64,000 nt of DNA from Dimorphilus gyrociliatus (taxonomy: Eukaryota > Annelida > Polychaeta > Dinophilidae). Location of the stretch: the NCBI GenBank assembly GCA_904063045.1, contig CAJFCJ010000002.1:1262422-1326421 (forward strand), in the 5' to 3' direction. The first letter of the stretch is position 1. Every line of letters starts with the position of its first letter. Made by a program: the position numbers and the translations under genes. The notes beneath the pieces are model-generated. The model was not told the origin of the DNA. It made no database searches and was given only the letters and a program-made list of their open reading frames with translations. Shown piece by piece: positions 23,036-35,907 of the stretch.

Positions 23036-24203
23036 TGTTATTCTCTTACAATTTAGTGTTGTCATCCTTAAGTCAATCGACAGATTTCCAATGATAAAAA
23101 TTTTCTGCAGGTTAGCGTCGTCTGTCGAGAAATGCGGTCGGCTACTCTTCTTTTCAGGTCACCAGGCCGATGTAAATGTGTTCCTGCGCAATAAGTAGGT
23201 CAATTTGAGTTTTCACAGAGATAACCAATATTTTTCAACAAGATATTATCTTATAATGAATTTATTATCTATTCTTCACCAAATTTATTTAAGATAGGGT
23301 TGAGAATGATTATATTTCTACCCTTAATCCACTGATTCCTGTTAGATTTCCTGCCCTCTACCGGCCGGTTTGTTACAACGTTGCTGATTCGCGCCAGACA
23401 TAACCATTCTTCTGGCATGAAATATTTACTTTCAATTAATTTATTCAACTCTTAATATTCGTCTTCGAAGCAAGTATTTAAGTGTATTTTTCAATGCGTT
23501 CTTTTAGGATTAAACAATGCTGTACAAGCTATATTATTTTTCACATACGTATATAATATTTACAAGTTTAAATAAATCATATAAATATATGTATACATAG
23601 TCAGATATACTGCATATATACAGCCATAAGTATTTTTAAATATAGCCATATATTTACATATATATATATTATATATATATATATACTGTATATATTTATA
23701 AAATTTTAATATACATATAATATGGCATACACCACTTTTTATGTATAGCTTAATTTGTGATTTCACACACATATATATATATATACATATGTATATATGC
23801 TCTTTATGAAACAAGTTTAGGATGATGTTGCAAAGCATAATAAGTCGACATCAAAAGTGAGTCGAAACTACAAGAATAAAATTTGTACAAATACAAAACC
23901 CACAAATTAATTCATTCATAATACTGCATTTTTGCAAAACAAACAATATAAACTACAAAAAAACTAAAGAAAACTAAACAAACTAAGGGAAGCAGTAAAG
24001 AGACCCCCCCTTCCATGTTTTCCACAAAGCTACATTCACCGACTTTGCACACAGCATAAGAGTATAAAGTAGGAAAATTAGCCGTGAAAAACAAAAAAAA
24101 AGAAATAATAAATGTTCTTCATTGAACACATTAGAGGCCGAAAATGGCACACCCAGACGTCTAAAAGTGAGCAATAAAAAACTGTCTTATGCATAGGAGC
24201 AGA
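23036..24203. other. Intergenic: E75 5' region and Myc 3' UTR
   Basis: The E75 promoter side is fairly mixed in composition and contains CTGCCCTCTACCGGCCGG (about 23351), whose reverse complement is a CTCF-like AGAGGGCAG word. From 23560 to 23790 there is AT-rich satellite-like DNA with TACTGTA cores. The end should be Myc 3' UTR. Confidence 0.5.
23560..23800. repeat. AT-rich simple-sequence block
   Basis: Many TATA/TACA units with ATATACTGTATATAT near 23684-23697, plus a (TA)n run near 23767-23785. Any apparent frame here is low complexity. Confidence 0.8.
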
Positions 24204-25721
24204 TCAACAACTTTTCCCACTTCGTAATTCACTTAACCTTCGTCTGAGTTTATTATTTTTTTCCTGTTCTTCTTTCATTTGTGCCTCTAAAGTCTCTTGC
24301 TTCTTCGTCAATGACTTACAATATTGAGCAGCAAACTTAAGTATGTTTACCTTCGACATACGTTCTTTACCTGGAGTAGGCACTAAATTTTTCAAATGTT
24401 CAAAAGACATTCTCAAGTCAATGCGTCTTTGCCTTTCCAGAGTGTTATGTTGAGCTCTTTTGCCACGTTCTTCATTTCGATTTGCACGGCGTATTTGTTT
24501 GGCAACCCTATAGAGGTCGTTAGTTGTTAGCTTGCGCCTAGATCGTTTATGGACGGGAGAAGTAGGTGAACTAAATATTTTTCTGCTAGACTGAGCTGGA
24601 CGTGTACTTCTTTCGTAGTCATATTGTAAGGCTGGTGATGGTGGCATTGACATTGCTTTTTTAGGCATTTGTTGCGTATAATTATGCATGGCAGCCACTG
24701 TTGCTGAGAGTGACGCTCCTGAGTTTGAATTCCAATCATCACCTTTTTCAAGCATATCTTCATCAACACCGTCGTTGCAGGTCACACTAACTACATCAAT
24801 TTCGTCGTCATTTTCTTCCTCTGGATCAGTGTCATAACTCTCTTGTATTGAATTTTCTGATTCAGATTCTGAAAAGTAATAAATGCAATGTAGTTTTTAT
24901 TACGCAATAAATCGACCGACCGAGATATACAGTATATAAATAAAATATATATATACATATGGGTTTCACTATAAAATTTCAGACAGGTGTCCCAGACAAA
25001 ATATGTTTAGCGGAGAATAAAGGGCCTTAAACAGGCCTATACTTGATATAATCGCCCAAGTCAAGACTTGTTCGTTGACCTCTATGGGGCAGACGACGCA
25101 CGCGTATACACATATTTTACACAGTTAACAAAACAAGCACATGCTCATCACGTGCTGTTTTATAGTAATATCGCGCGTACTAAGGTCGACACACATCGTA
25201 TCAGACGATTATATCGGTTGCACTTCTGTTATCTATGCCGACAATGAACAGTAGATAGTATTACAGTGGCGCTTACCAGAGGTCATATTCGGCGTTTCAA
25301 CATTCACAAATTTCAGAGTGAATGGTGTTCTTATCTCCGTCTTCGGTTTTTCTTGAATGCAGCACGAGGGAAACACAGCTGTTGGAGCTACACAGTTTTC
25401 TCCACTAAATGAGTAGTCTCTATTGCGTCTTGAACAAGTGCAGTTCGAACATTTAGGAGGCTCCGGAGCATCCTTCATATCTTTTTCCCAAGAAAACATA
25501 CAGTCCTTGATAATATGACCATTCTTAACACAATTTGCACACTTATCATCTTCAATTAGGAAGGTGTGGGTGAATTCTTCACCTTTCGGAGAGAGTGGAG
25601 GAGTTAGAGGTGCAACAGCTTCCATCGTTCTCCATAAATCGTACATATCGTTCGATTGCTCCCCACCATCTTCTCCGCCCAGTATACTGAACTTCCGTTC
25701 TCGGTATTCTTTTCCCAGCAT
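24204..25721 (-). CDS. MYC: Myc transcription factor (bHLH-leucine zipper)
   Basis: Coding exons 25721-25277 and 24868-24204 join in phase 1 and give 369 residues. Myc box I is clear at about 28-45 (DLWR...PLTPPLSP); Thr40 and Ser44 correspond to the GSK3/ERK phosphodegron pair. Myc box II is at about 72-79 (KDCMFSWE). An acidic stretch ending EEENDDEIDVVSV follows, then the basic region KRAQHNTLERQRR (about 285-297), helix-loop-helix and a leucine zipper ending at 369. Myc dimerises with Max and binds CACGTG. Exon 2 begins at 25737 after TTTTTTACAG; joining it to the likely upstream exon creates TG|A, an in-frame stop just before the reading frame, so the first usable start is the ATG at 25721. 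CACGTG E-boxes lie in both introns. Confidence 0.93.
25149..25154. promoter_or_regulatory. CACGTG E-box in Myc intron 2
   Basis: Canonical Myc/Max E-box within the intron between the two coding exons (24869-25276). Binding is inferred. Confidence 0.35.
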
Positions 25722-26008
25722 TTGTTCTAATTTAACTCTGTAAAAAAGAAAAACGATGATATTACACAACTATTCGACACCACTCCTTAGCGCCATTTAC
25801 AAAATGCGCGCCGAAGCGAAAGCGTTTATATATGTTCTGTGACAGTTTTTTCCTTAATTATGCCGTAAAACATTTTTAACAGTTCATCTTTAAAAGTCCA
25901 TAATTGACTTCGATATTTTATACTTGATATTTTAATAAATTCATACTCTAACGAAAAGTATTTAACGACAAAATTAGTGTTCTTAGACGGCCGACCGGCA
26001 AGTTGAAG

Positions 26009-26014
26009 CACGTG
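26009..26014. promoter_or_regulatory. CACGTG E-box in Myc intron 1
   Basis: A second canonical E-box within the presumed first intron (25738-26080). Only two other CACGTG words were noticed in the window (28603 and 44612). Confidence 0.35.
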
Positions 26015-26080
26015 ATTCATATATAGTAATCCGTGGCAGCCGGTTCTAAGGTAAAAGTAATAGTTGATTTTTTTACTCAC

Positions 26081-26290
26081 CAATTGTAGTCTAATAAGTA
26101 TTGTTTTAACAATTGTTTAGCACAATTAATTGGTAAATTAGAGATAAAATAAGCGTCAAAAACAGTAGCCGACTGAACGCCAACCGCTACGACACGCCTT
26201 CTTGTGTATTGTGTAGGCTGACTACGCAGTCTCGTTTCTAAATATTCTCGCGTAGGAATATTACTGTCTGGGTGAGTGAACCGATGAAAT
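26081..26290 (-). other. Probable non-coding first exon of Myc
   Basis: On the minus strand a segment ending CTACAATTG is followed by a strong donor GTGAGT (26080 downwards). It contains no ATG, fitting a 5' UTR exon spliced to 25737. The upstream boundary (transcription start) cannot be seen and is set arbitrarily. Confidence 0.45.
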
Positions 26291-29214
26291 TTGTTTTAGG
26301 CTGATAAACAGATGTAAATCAATTAAAGAAGTTATTCTATAATATTTCATTATTTATTCTATGCTTTTTTAAAGGTATTTTTCTAAATTTCAAATATTTT
26401 TAATAAAAAATTACTTATTGCGACTTATTTAAACAAAATAGTTCCAGAGACGCTATTTTCGCTATTTTGCATATGGCGCCAAGTCTTGGATTGCTGATTG
26501 GCTGCTAATTTTCGCGATAATAAATTTGCATTCATTAACTGAATATTTATCCGTAACCCCAAAATTCAGCGTTTTTTGCGCAGGAATGCTTAGTCTGGTG
26601 ATTGGATATTCTGTACAATTCCCTATTGAGGCTTACAACCAGAAAGTTATAGGTCAATGGTCACTAGTAGTCCCGCTCATAAATTAACACACTTTCTGAG
26701 TGACCTTCACTTTACTACTGCGTAGAAAATTTTCAGACAGCAGAATTTCAGATGCGCAAGAGATAAAAAAAAACAAGGAGATATTAGGTTATCTCTTTCC
26801 ACTCTACTCTCATATTATCGATATCAAAAATCGATAGAAAATAGCATATTTCAATTTTCCCATTATGTTTTCTCCTGTATAGGCCTGATATAGGGCAAGA
26901 TTTGCCCTACTTTGAAAAAAATTTTTCTTTGACTAATCCTGACTCTGACTTCTATAACTTTAGCTTTTGCTCTTGTGTCCTTCACCCTTTTTTTAGTGCT
27001 CAGGCAGGTGCCTGCGTTCAAACTTCAGCCAGCGGTCATTGACACCGAAACAAAAGCACCTACTACGACATAAAATTGTCGTTTCATGAAAGTCCTGGTA
27101 CCCTCATGAATCTGTCATTGCGGATGCAACAGCTGACATCTGCGATGAAGGTCGTTTGTTTGTCTGGGTTAATCTTGAAATTCACCAGGTTAGTGGGGTA
27201 TAACGCTAAAGGCGTATACGCTTCTCCGACATAGTACAATAGACGAGTATATAACATTCGTTACATCATTAGTCTGTCTTTATAGGTGAATACAAAGCTT
27301 GCACATATTCGCGAAATTTATATATTTATGTTTAACTATATTTATATACTCGGGATTATATATATTTGTATATACATACTGATTAATATGAGTAGTTTCA
27401 CAGACTCATATTGTACTCTACACTATCTAGTGTTGGGTTTGTGTACTTAATGTTACAATCTAGATTATATAATAAACGTTTCGAACTTGATAACTGTTCA
27501 TAAAATAAGATATGCTGTATTATATGAACATGCACGAGTAAGAAAATTCGATATAAACATATGTATTCGCACACCTGAACAAACGAAAAACCTTTATTAT
27601 ATGGTTCAACTTGAGGCTAAGAGTAGGGTCATGACCGCGTGATTTCATGAGAGTATGTTCTTCATCGATTATCTTATTCTTTTTAATAAAAGTCGAAAAT
27701 AGATAGACGCCTGAAACATCTTTATATAACTCTTTTAATATCGATTCCTTAACATTGTAAAAGTTTATATACATAGAAAGTAGCAGTTAAATTGCAACAA
27801 ACTATCCTTTTCATCTGGAGATAAAAATAGAAAAAAGTGCTTCTTATCAATTTTTAAACGGTAGATATAGCGGGACAAGTTTGAATTTTTTGATAAGCGG
27901 TATGAATTATATACACACTTAATTCTGTAAATTGAACATATGTTTCATTTTGAAGAGATGACGAGTGTGGGTGGCTACTATTGATATAGGCCTAAATCAT
28001 ACAACTTGTGGAAAATGGGTTAGAGAATGTAGAATGTTTAGACAAACATTCTATGGCTACCTTCTTGATATAATGTAGGAGATGTATTATAAAGGAATTT
28101 GACTAGTCTGAACTTGAAGGGTAAGAAAAATTCCTTTGACATACCGACCGTGTATCCGGTGTTGAAATCACCTACTGAGTAATTCACTATAAGCTAATAA
28201 CTGCAACCTATCCGAACAAGAAAACTTGAAGGGTCATTTGTAATTGAAGGTCTGCGGAAAAGATTGTAAACTTGAGAAAATAATAGTATAAACAGAGGTC
28301 AGTTAAAGGATTTCTATTGAACAGACTTAACACCTTTTGTTAATTCTTACTTTCTATTTTGACATTCTCTATTTTTTTGTATTGTGGATATGTGTATGGA
28401 AGTTGTACAATATACTGGGAAGTGGGGGTGGAAGAGAATTTATATGAATGAAAGTTGATATTTCGCTTCCTGCGATAAACTTATTTACACGCACCGCATT
28501 GAAGTTCGACAGGAAATAAGGGCTTGGTTGTTGTATAATTATTCACAACATTTTCAATAGTTTAGTTAAATGAGAGATATTTAACAAAGGTGTACAGGAG
28601 TGCACGTGAACTTTGAATGAACGTAAGAAAGACTTTAATAAATTCCAACTGAGAAGGAAGATCGATATAATTTTTACTCTGATCATAAGTATCAGACAGC
28701 AGCTGGCTTCATCGTCATTTGTTTCCTTTGTCCACCATAAGGGAATATATCAAAAAAATTTTATAATACAGTCTTTATTTACAATCGATTTATTTGATAG
28801 AGAATCATAGCCATAAACCAATAGGGGTTTTTAAAACTAACCTATAGTAGATAAATTACTATGCTTTTACAATAGGAACAATCAGCCATTAACGTTTGAT
28901 GGAATGTTTATGATTAGGAGAAGTCATGGTATTGGAAATGCACTTTTCTTAGTGCAAGTTTTGATAGATAACCGAATAATGACAAGTTTACGCAGTAGAT
29001 GGCGTATCATTTCACATTAATATTGTATTGCATTATTGGGCGTATGATATTGAACTTGACTGCATGAAATGAATACTAACAAATAATACTGGTAATTATT
29101 GGACGCAATTCAAGTATGTTCTATGGAACACAGCAAATAGTAATACTTTTCTACTACAGCAAAAAGCAAAATCTGTTTAAAGCTTCAATTAAATCAAATC
29201 ACTAATGATGATGA
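26291..29214. other. 2.9-kb intergenic region
   Basis: This is the upstream side of Myc and the 3' side of the stathmin gene. I found no exon with credible codon use and splice sites. The part 26440-27200 is less AT-rich and may be Myc regulatory DNA. GCAGTAGATGGCGTA (about 28993-29006) is a CTCF-like word. Confidence 0.45.
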
Positions 29215-30310
29215 TTATAAAAGATTTTCATTTTCATTCGATATTTCAGAACTTTCGAAATTCTCTTGAGATGCTCGTAGTTTATTAAGTTTTTTCCTTT
29301 GTCTAACTTCTTCAGCGTGTCTTTCCTTTGCGCGCAGACGTTCGCGCATCTCTTTCAAACGTTCGTTTTTCTTTTCATTAGCTATTTCTTCCTTACATAA
29401 AAATTCATTTTCTTTCGACTTTTGCATATCCGCGAATTTATCCAAGGCATCCTGTATGGAACTTTTCTGAGCTTTTTCTACTCTTTCCTGTTCGTTTTTC
29501 TGAATAGGAGAAAGAAAGAAAAAACATAATCGATAAGTAATAATTATATAAATTATATGTGTCGTTCTATCTTACCTTTCGGCGAAGTTCAGCTTTTTCC
29601 AATTTAGCTTTGATATCATCCTCAGTCAATTCTCTCTTTTTCTTTTTTCTCTTTTCTAATTTCATTAGCCTTGCGGGTGGTTTTCTTACATTTAATCCCA
29701 TAGCTTGCTCATCTGACACAATTTCAAATGAAAATCCACCGGCAGCTCTTGATACCGGTCTTTGAATAAGACCTTCATTCTGAAGGTTAGCGAGGATATC
29801 CCGTTCTTCTTTCCTGATTTTCTTTGTAGCACTTGAAATCCTAGCGTATGATACCCCGCTAAGAGAGAAATCTGACATATCTCTAGGAGTCTTAAAATCA
29901 TTTTCAACTCTATTTACTTCATTTTCATTTGATTCCTCTGTAATCACTTTTGCATATTCAGGATCATCAAAACCGGAATCACAGCTATGCTTCGATACTT
30001 TTGATGTAGCAGATCCATTTCTTGAATCTAATCCTAAAGAGTCTCTTGATCCAAACAATTTACTACTTCTCAAAACAGAAGACGTTCGAGATTTACTTGA
30101 TCCGTAACGAGATACACCTGAGTTTGCTCTATCAGACTTAATAGATGGTAATTCTATTCCAGCATCTTCTCCCTCGCTATCCCTATTGGGTGCAACTTGA
30201 ACATCAATCCTTTTACTCTTTCTCTTTTTCAACAGTTTTTTAGAATCGGTGGGTGGCTTTTTATTATCATCAACCGGTTGAACTTGGCGTTTACTAGCTC
30301 CACAACCCAT
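29215..30310 (-). CDS. STMND1: Stathmin-domain protein (STMND1-like)
   Basis: Exons 30310-29576 and 29499-29215, joined in phase 0 over a 76-nt intron, give 339 residues. The N-terminus MGCGASK is a textbook myristoylation (Gly2) plus palmitoylation (Cys3) signal, suggesting membrane anchoring. Residues 10-150 are basic and then Ser-rich and look disordered. The conserved block EERDILANLQNEGLIQRPVS...FEIV, then RKPPARLMKLE, and the long charged helix ELTEDDIKAKLEKAELRRK continuing to the end are the stathmin-like part, as in vertebrate STMND1. Stathmins bind tubulin dimers through this helix. Function in this subfamily is not established. The upstream side is divergent to the tyrosine phosphatase gene. 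Confidence 0.85.
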
Positions 30311-31600
30311 TATATCTTAAATCAGTAGTTAGGAAATGAGAATTTAAAGGTAGAATCTGGAACGATCCCGAGATCTCAAAGGCAAATCAAAGAATGGCAA
30401 AGAGACTGGAACGGTATTTATGGTATTTGTTATGATGGTTACCGAGTAACGGACGTAGGCCTAGCAGCTAAACAACTACAAAATTTAAAAGTGTGTGGGC
30501 GCTCAAAATAATTAATAGTTTATTTCATTATAAAATAATTCTTTTACTTTCATTGAACTTGATTCAACTTTTTTAATACAATTTTAATGAATAGATGCAT
30601 TTTTTATTCTATTGTTTAAAACAAGAATTAATAGATGGCGTTAGTGAGAGATAACAAGAAGAAAGAGCGGGAAAAATTTTTCTCCGAACGGGAATTTTTT
30701 TTTGCTGGGAGCTGTCTCAAGCGCATTCTCCTTCTAAATTACGAACGAGAATGTCGAATATAAACGTATATTGGTAAAGATTTTGTTATTTGCCTTAAAA
30801 TTTACAGCCAAATTTTTTTCCACTATTGGTAAGTGTTTGACTGTCTAGCTTATCTAGTTTCTTCAATCATTTACAAGCTTTCTGCCAGGCGACGAATTTC
30901 TCTTGCATCATTAACTTTTACAACATGGAAATATCTCAGTTGCAGGAATTTATTTGAGAAAAAAGAAGAAGAAGAAGTAGAAGAAGAAGAAGGAGAAGGA
31001 GAAGTAGAAGAAAGTAGTAAGTATATTATCAATCATATGATAATCATAGTAAAAAGAAATATCATTCGATCTTCCAAACTATGATGGGGAAAGGGAAGGA
31101 AAAGAAAAGAGGCAGAAACAATAGATTTTGTCTAGTAATAAAAAAAAAAACCCATTCTTCATTTCTGATAATATTACCCCAGTTTTTTTTCATATTTATG
31201 CAAAATACGGCTAATATTTAGGTTATCTGTAATTTAGATGAGTTAATAAGTTTTTTGGCTGGTGCAAAAGTAAATTATATTTTGTATAAGTGTCTAGCTA
31301 AGCTAACATATATATATTAATATATCAATATACTAATATATATGTAGTGTTGTACGTACATAAATGTGAGCATTTTAGCCGGCTAATCAGCTTTTGAATA
31401 TTCTTGTTCCACGCACAATAGCGAGTAACAATTTTCCAATAATATACTTGAGAGGTTGGCGATAGAAAGTGCTTTTTCTTAAAATATTCACCATCAACTG
31501 TGTAAACGACGACTGGCTTACTTTCCTTATCCCATACATATCCGTTGATATTGTTGCTATGGAAATGAAGAGGTAACGCTTTTGTTTTATTCAGGTGACT
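30311..31600. other. Divergent intergenic region, stathmin and phosphatase genes
   Basis: Contains two AGATGGCG words, at 30631-30643 here and at 31921-31932 in the neighbouring intron. A GAA/GAAGAAG purine tract lies at about 30958-31015. An acceptor just before the phosphatase ATG (TTTATTCAG at 31586-31594) implies a 5' UTR exon in this stretch, probably ending at the GTAACG donor near 31573. Confidence 0.45.
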
Positions 31601-34600
31601 ATGAGATTAAATTCAACGAATCTAACATCCAATTCTGAAAAGAATAATTTAAGACAGTCCGAAGGAAAAGAATGGCTGATAATTTGCTGTGCATTTTCAT
31701 CAATCGTTTTTGTCCTGGTTACTCTACAGTATTTAAGGTTACTTTTCTTTATAAGACAGAAAAAAACAGGAGAAGAAGAAAAAATTGCTTTTTTTCTTGT
31801 TGATTTTATATCTTGGAGCTATATGAATGAAATTTTTTTTACAGAAAATTAAGTAACTCTCCTCAAGCTAGGAGAAAGGGAAAAGCCAGGGAGGAGGTTA
31901 AAAGGAAAAGTAAGTAAGCAATAGATGGCGCCTTTATTAAACGAGTAGGAAAGAGCAAACGCAAGAGGCCTATACTCCGGACGTTTGCTTTAATTCTTTA
32001 GTCCCTACACGCGCTCTGTTTGGATGGACTGAACTGTTTTCGATCGATCGATTTATCAGGGCGTCGACCTATAAAAATCCCTGTCCAAGCGTCTCTTCTA
32101 TCTATCAATAGAGAAAATATGGAAAATCGAATCTTATATATTTTGGTTTATATATATATATATATGGTACAAAAGTATATACTATATAAATATATATTTA
32201 TATTGGTATGTTTATAAATTATATATAGTATATACAGTATATATATATATATATATGAACTTATATATATATATAATATATATAAATATATAAACATATA
32301 TACATTTATACATTAAATTAATTTTTCAAGTTATGTTTACAAACATTTATTATTAAATTCGTAATCTACATAGAGTAATGTAACCATAAAATGAATAATT
32401 TAGTACACGTAAGTTTATTATAATAACATAGTTTAGTTTTGTATGTTGGATTCTTACAGCGTTTAATCAAGGTCTCTCTCGATAAAGAGAATGTCAGAAC
32501 GACGCCTACATAATTTTACATTTTTTCTATATATATTCGCAACAATGCGATAAAATAGGCGATTTCGTATATCATTCGTCATTGATCAGTCACACTGCTT
32601 TCGATTGCTGTTGTTGCTCTCAACACTGCACTTTTCATAGGCAAGAGGGTGTGTGCCTTCATTTGTTTAATATCTCTGAGGAGAGAGCCGATTTTTTCTC
32701 AAATTCGTTCCTTTAAATAAATATTAAACGAAGTAAGGCTCCACCTGGCGTTTCGTTGACGCCATTTCTCGTCGTCTTTCTGGAAGCTCACTCAACTACT
32801 CCCACATATAATAGACTGCTTGATAGTTATAGAGGATAATTATTTGTGATGTTCTGTTGCCAAGTGGCTCGAGTACGTCAAATCTACACCTCCTACGTTC
32901 CTTCTTCAACAGAAAAGGAAGAAATCGTTGTGGAGAGGGTAAATCACGATGCTGATACAGTTGGGAACTTTTTGGAGTCGTACCGAAGAAAAAAGAAGAA
33001 AGGAATCATAGAAGTAGAATTTAAGGCGAGTATAGGTTATAAAAGAAAGGCAAAAGCAATAATCCGACTAGTATATGATTGATCTTATAAACACGGCCGT
33101 CTAAAGTCGATGGACTATCCCACTGTATGGTATATAAATATAAAAGATATTCTTTAGAATTTACAGATCATTTAGATTGTAGAATGATGAAGGGTGTTAG
33201 GAAAATTAATTGAAGTGCTTGCTATATTTAACCAGTTGAACGCCGCAATTCATTTCCTTTTTCTAATAGGCCTACATGTTAAATACAGGCGTTGCACAGA
33301 ATGCGAGAGGAGCGATCAACGCAAGTTGCTCTTTTAAAAGTAAATCGGCTAAAAAATAATTCTCCAGACGTTCTTCCATGTACGTACAAATTAAAAATTT
33401 CACCAAAATAAAGTGTTTATTAATAACAAAGTCTCTTTTTCTAGGCGATCATTGTAGGGTGAAATTGACTTCGGCAATTCAAGACGACGTTGGATCAACT
33501 TACATAAACGCGTCTTTCGTAGATGTAAGTTGGAGGTCCCTTTCTCAATTCGTTTACATCTTTTAACAAACGTCCATAGGCCTTCAAACGGAACAAAGCG
33601 TATATAGCCGCGGCTGGTCCGACTAAATACAGCTTAAATGATTTTTGGGAGATGATTTGGCAAGAGAACGTTTCTGTAATCGCTATGACGACCGATATCT
33701 TCGAGCACGCTAGGGTATAATAGAATAAACATAAAATATAGATATTGTATACTCTGCATACAAACATAACAGTATATATATACAATATATTTATATTATA
33801 ACGTATATACAACTTATTAGATTCTCCGCAGAATTGACAAAATATATTAAATTCTATTTATAAATATAACAGCAACAATGTGAAAAATATTGGCACAACG
33901 AACACGCAATCTTCGGACAAATCGAAGTGTGGTTAACCTCTACCGATGTTCTTTCAAATTTTACCGTTAGACTATTTCACATTAAGGATGTTAGAACCGG
34001 AAAAAAACGATATGTTAAACAGTTCCAATATTCTAATTGGGCTGAATCAGATAAACCAAACGTTTCGTCCCTATTGGAATTCCGAAGGAGAATACGGGCC
34101 TCATACGACTTGCAAGACGGGCCTTTACTTGTCCATTGTGGTTCGGGGGGAGGAAGAACAGCTACTTTTCTAGCAATAGATGCTATTCTACGAAGAGCGT
34201 CTATAGATGGTAAAATAGACATTTTCAACTATATTCGCTTCCTAATGACCTGCAGGCAGAATTTTTTTCGTCTTATGGTATTATTATGAATAACGGTTTC
34301 CGCGGTAAACCTTTTCGATAATAAATGATGTATTCTCACACAGCAACATTATGAACTGATTTACGAAGCCGTATCTATGGCATTACAGTGTGGGAGCACG
34401 ACAATTGCGGCTCCTGCCCTAGCGACAGCAGTCCAGAAGATGGCGGAAGAGGAAGAGTTTGAAAATGAATTCTCTGCGTTAAGAAAAGTCGTTACGGATT
34501 TGAGCGTAGGCGAGTGCGCCGGGGGTCATCGAGCAGAGAACAGAAGAAAGAGTAGAGATATCATGATTCAACCTCGTAAGCGAATCAATTAGTTTTCGAT

Positions 34601-35864
34601 TTCTTCTCATGCCTACTAACTATAACAATAAACAGCTGAAAGATCTCGTCCGTATTTGATCACCCAAGACACGAATGAGAGTACAGATTATATTAATGCA
34701 GTTTACGTCGACGTTAGTTCTTAAGTCTTCTATTTTTTTTTAGTATTATTTAGCATACTTATTTCTTTTTCATCTTCTTTTTCCTTTCTCTTTCTCTTTA
34801 CATGTTTTTCAATTAGGGCTATCGCCGCCAGAATTCTTTTATTGTTACTCAGTGGCCTTTGAAAAGTACTTGCAACGACATCTGGCGGCTTATCTACGAC
34901 TATAACATTCCCCTATTGCTCCTTCTCAACGATCCTGCCTTCAGCAGGGTAGTACTCTCAAAAAACCTTTTTTATGCACTCGAATATCATTTTTTTTACC
35001 TTTTTTTCCCTCTAATCATAACAACTAACCCAATTTCCAATTTTGTACAATTAGAGCTATCCAAGATTCTGGCCAAAAGAGAAAGACGTCGATATAGTCT
35101 ACGGGCCGTTAATCGTAAGAATGACGGAAGAAAGTAAAACTACTCACCTAATCGTCAGATTATTTAAAATAAAAAAGGTAAAGAAATACGAAAACGAACA
35201 AAAAAAAAGGAAAAAAAAAAAACAAAATATATTTTTTTTCCTTTTTTTTTTTATTGCTATTATTTATTTAATTATATTAATTTAAACAAGAATTGATAAC
35301 TGTAATTTATAACAAAAATAATGATGAAATGGTTAGGCAAGAAGAAACTTACAGAGGTTTTTTAAGGTCTGTTATTTTTTTTCCGGTACGAGATGATATA
35401 CATGTACAGTATATATATATATATAAACTGTATATGTACACTAATATTCCCCCCGCAACATTTAGACGTCTAATGGAGATGTCATTGTTTTTTTTTCCAC
35501 ATAAAAAATAAAGAAAAACCTTCACCTTCAGTATTTGTCCTTCAACTCTATCACACAGAATAGAACTAATACTATAAGTAAAATCAAAAAAAAAAAAAAA
35601 AAAAACTATACTCTATACAAAGATAAAGAATTTCCGTGACATTGTTTTCCTATATACTTTAATACAGTTGAAAAAATACGACAATCTCGCCGACGATTAT
35701 ATTCGAGCAATGGAAATCAAACATGAGTGCGAGGAAAGGAAAAACAAAAAAGTATTTAACGTATTTGGTGCATTTTCTATGTATATATAAAAATGTATAA
35801 ATATACCTAAATACATATAATATATATTTAAATATTATCTATATATTAAGTATGTATTTGTTTA

Positions 35865-35907
<43 letters not shown>

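Noticed and set aside
26291-29214. Possible hidden gene between Myc and the stathmin gene
   Set aside because: Short frames exist (for example 27520-27774 and 28613-28810), but codon content is AT-driven and no chain of in-phase exons could be built.
35669-35790. In-phase candidate exon in the phosphatase gene ending in a stop (LKKYDNLADDY...)
   Set aside because: It would truncate D2 with unrelated sequence, while the exon at 37945 continues the PTP fold in phase with the WPD loop.
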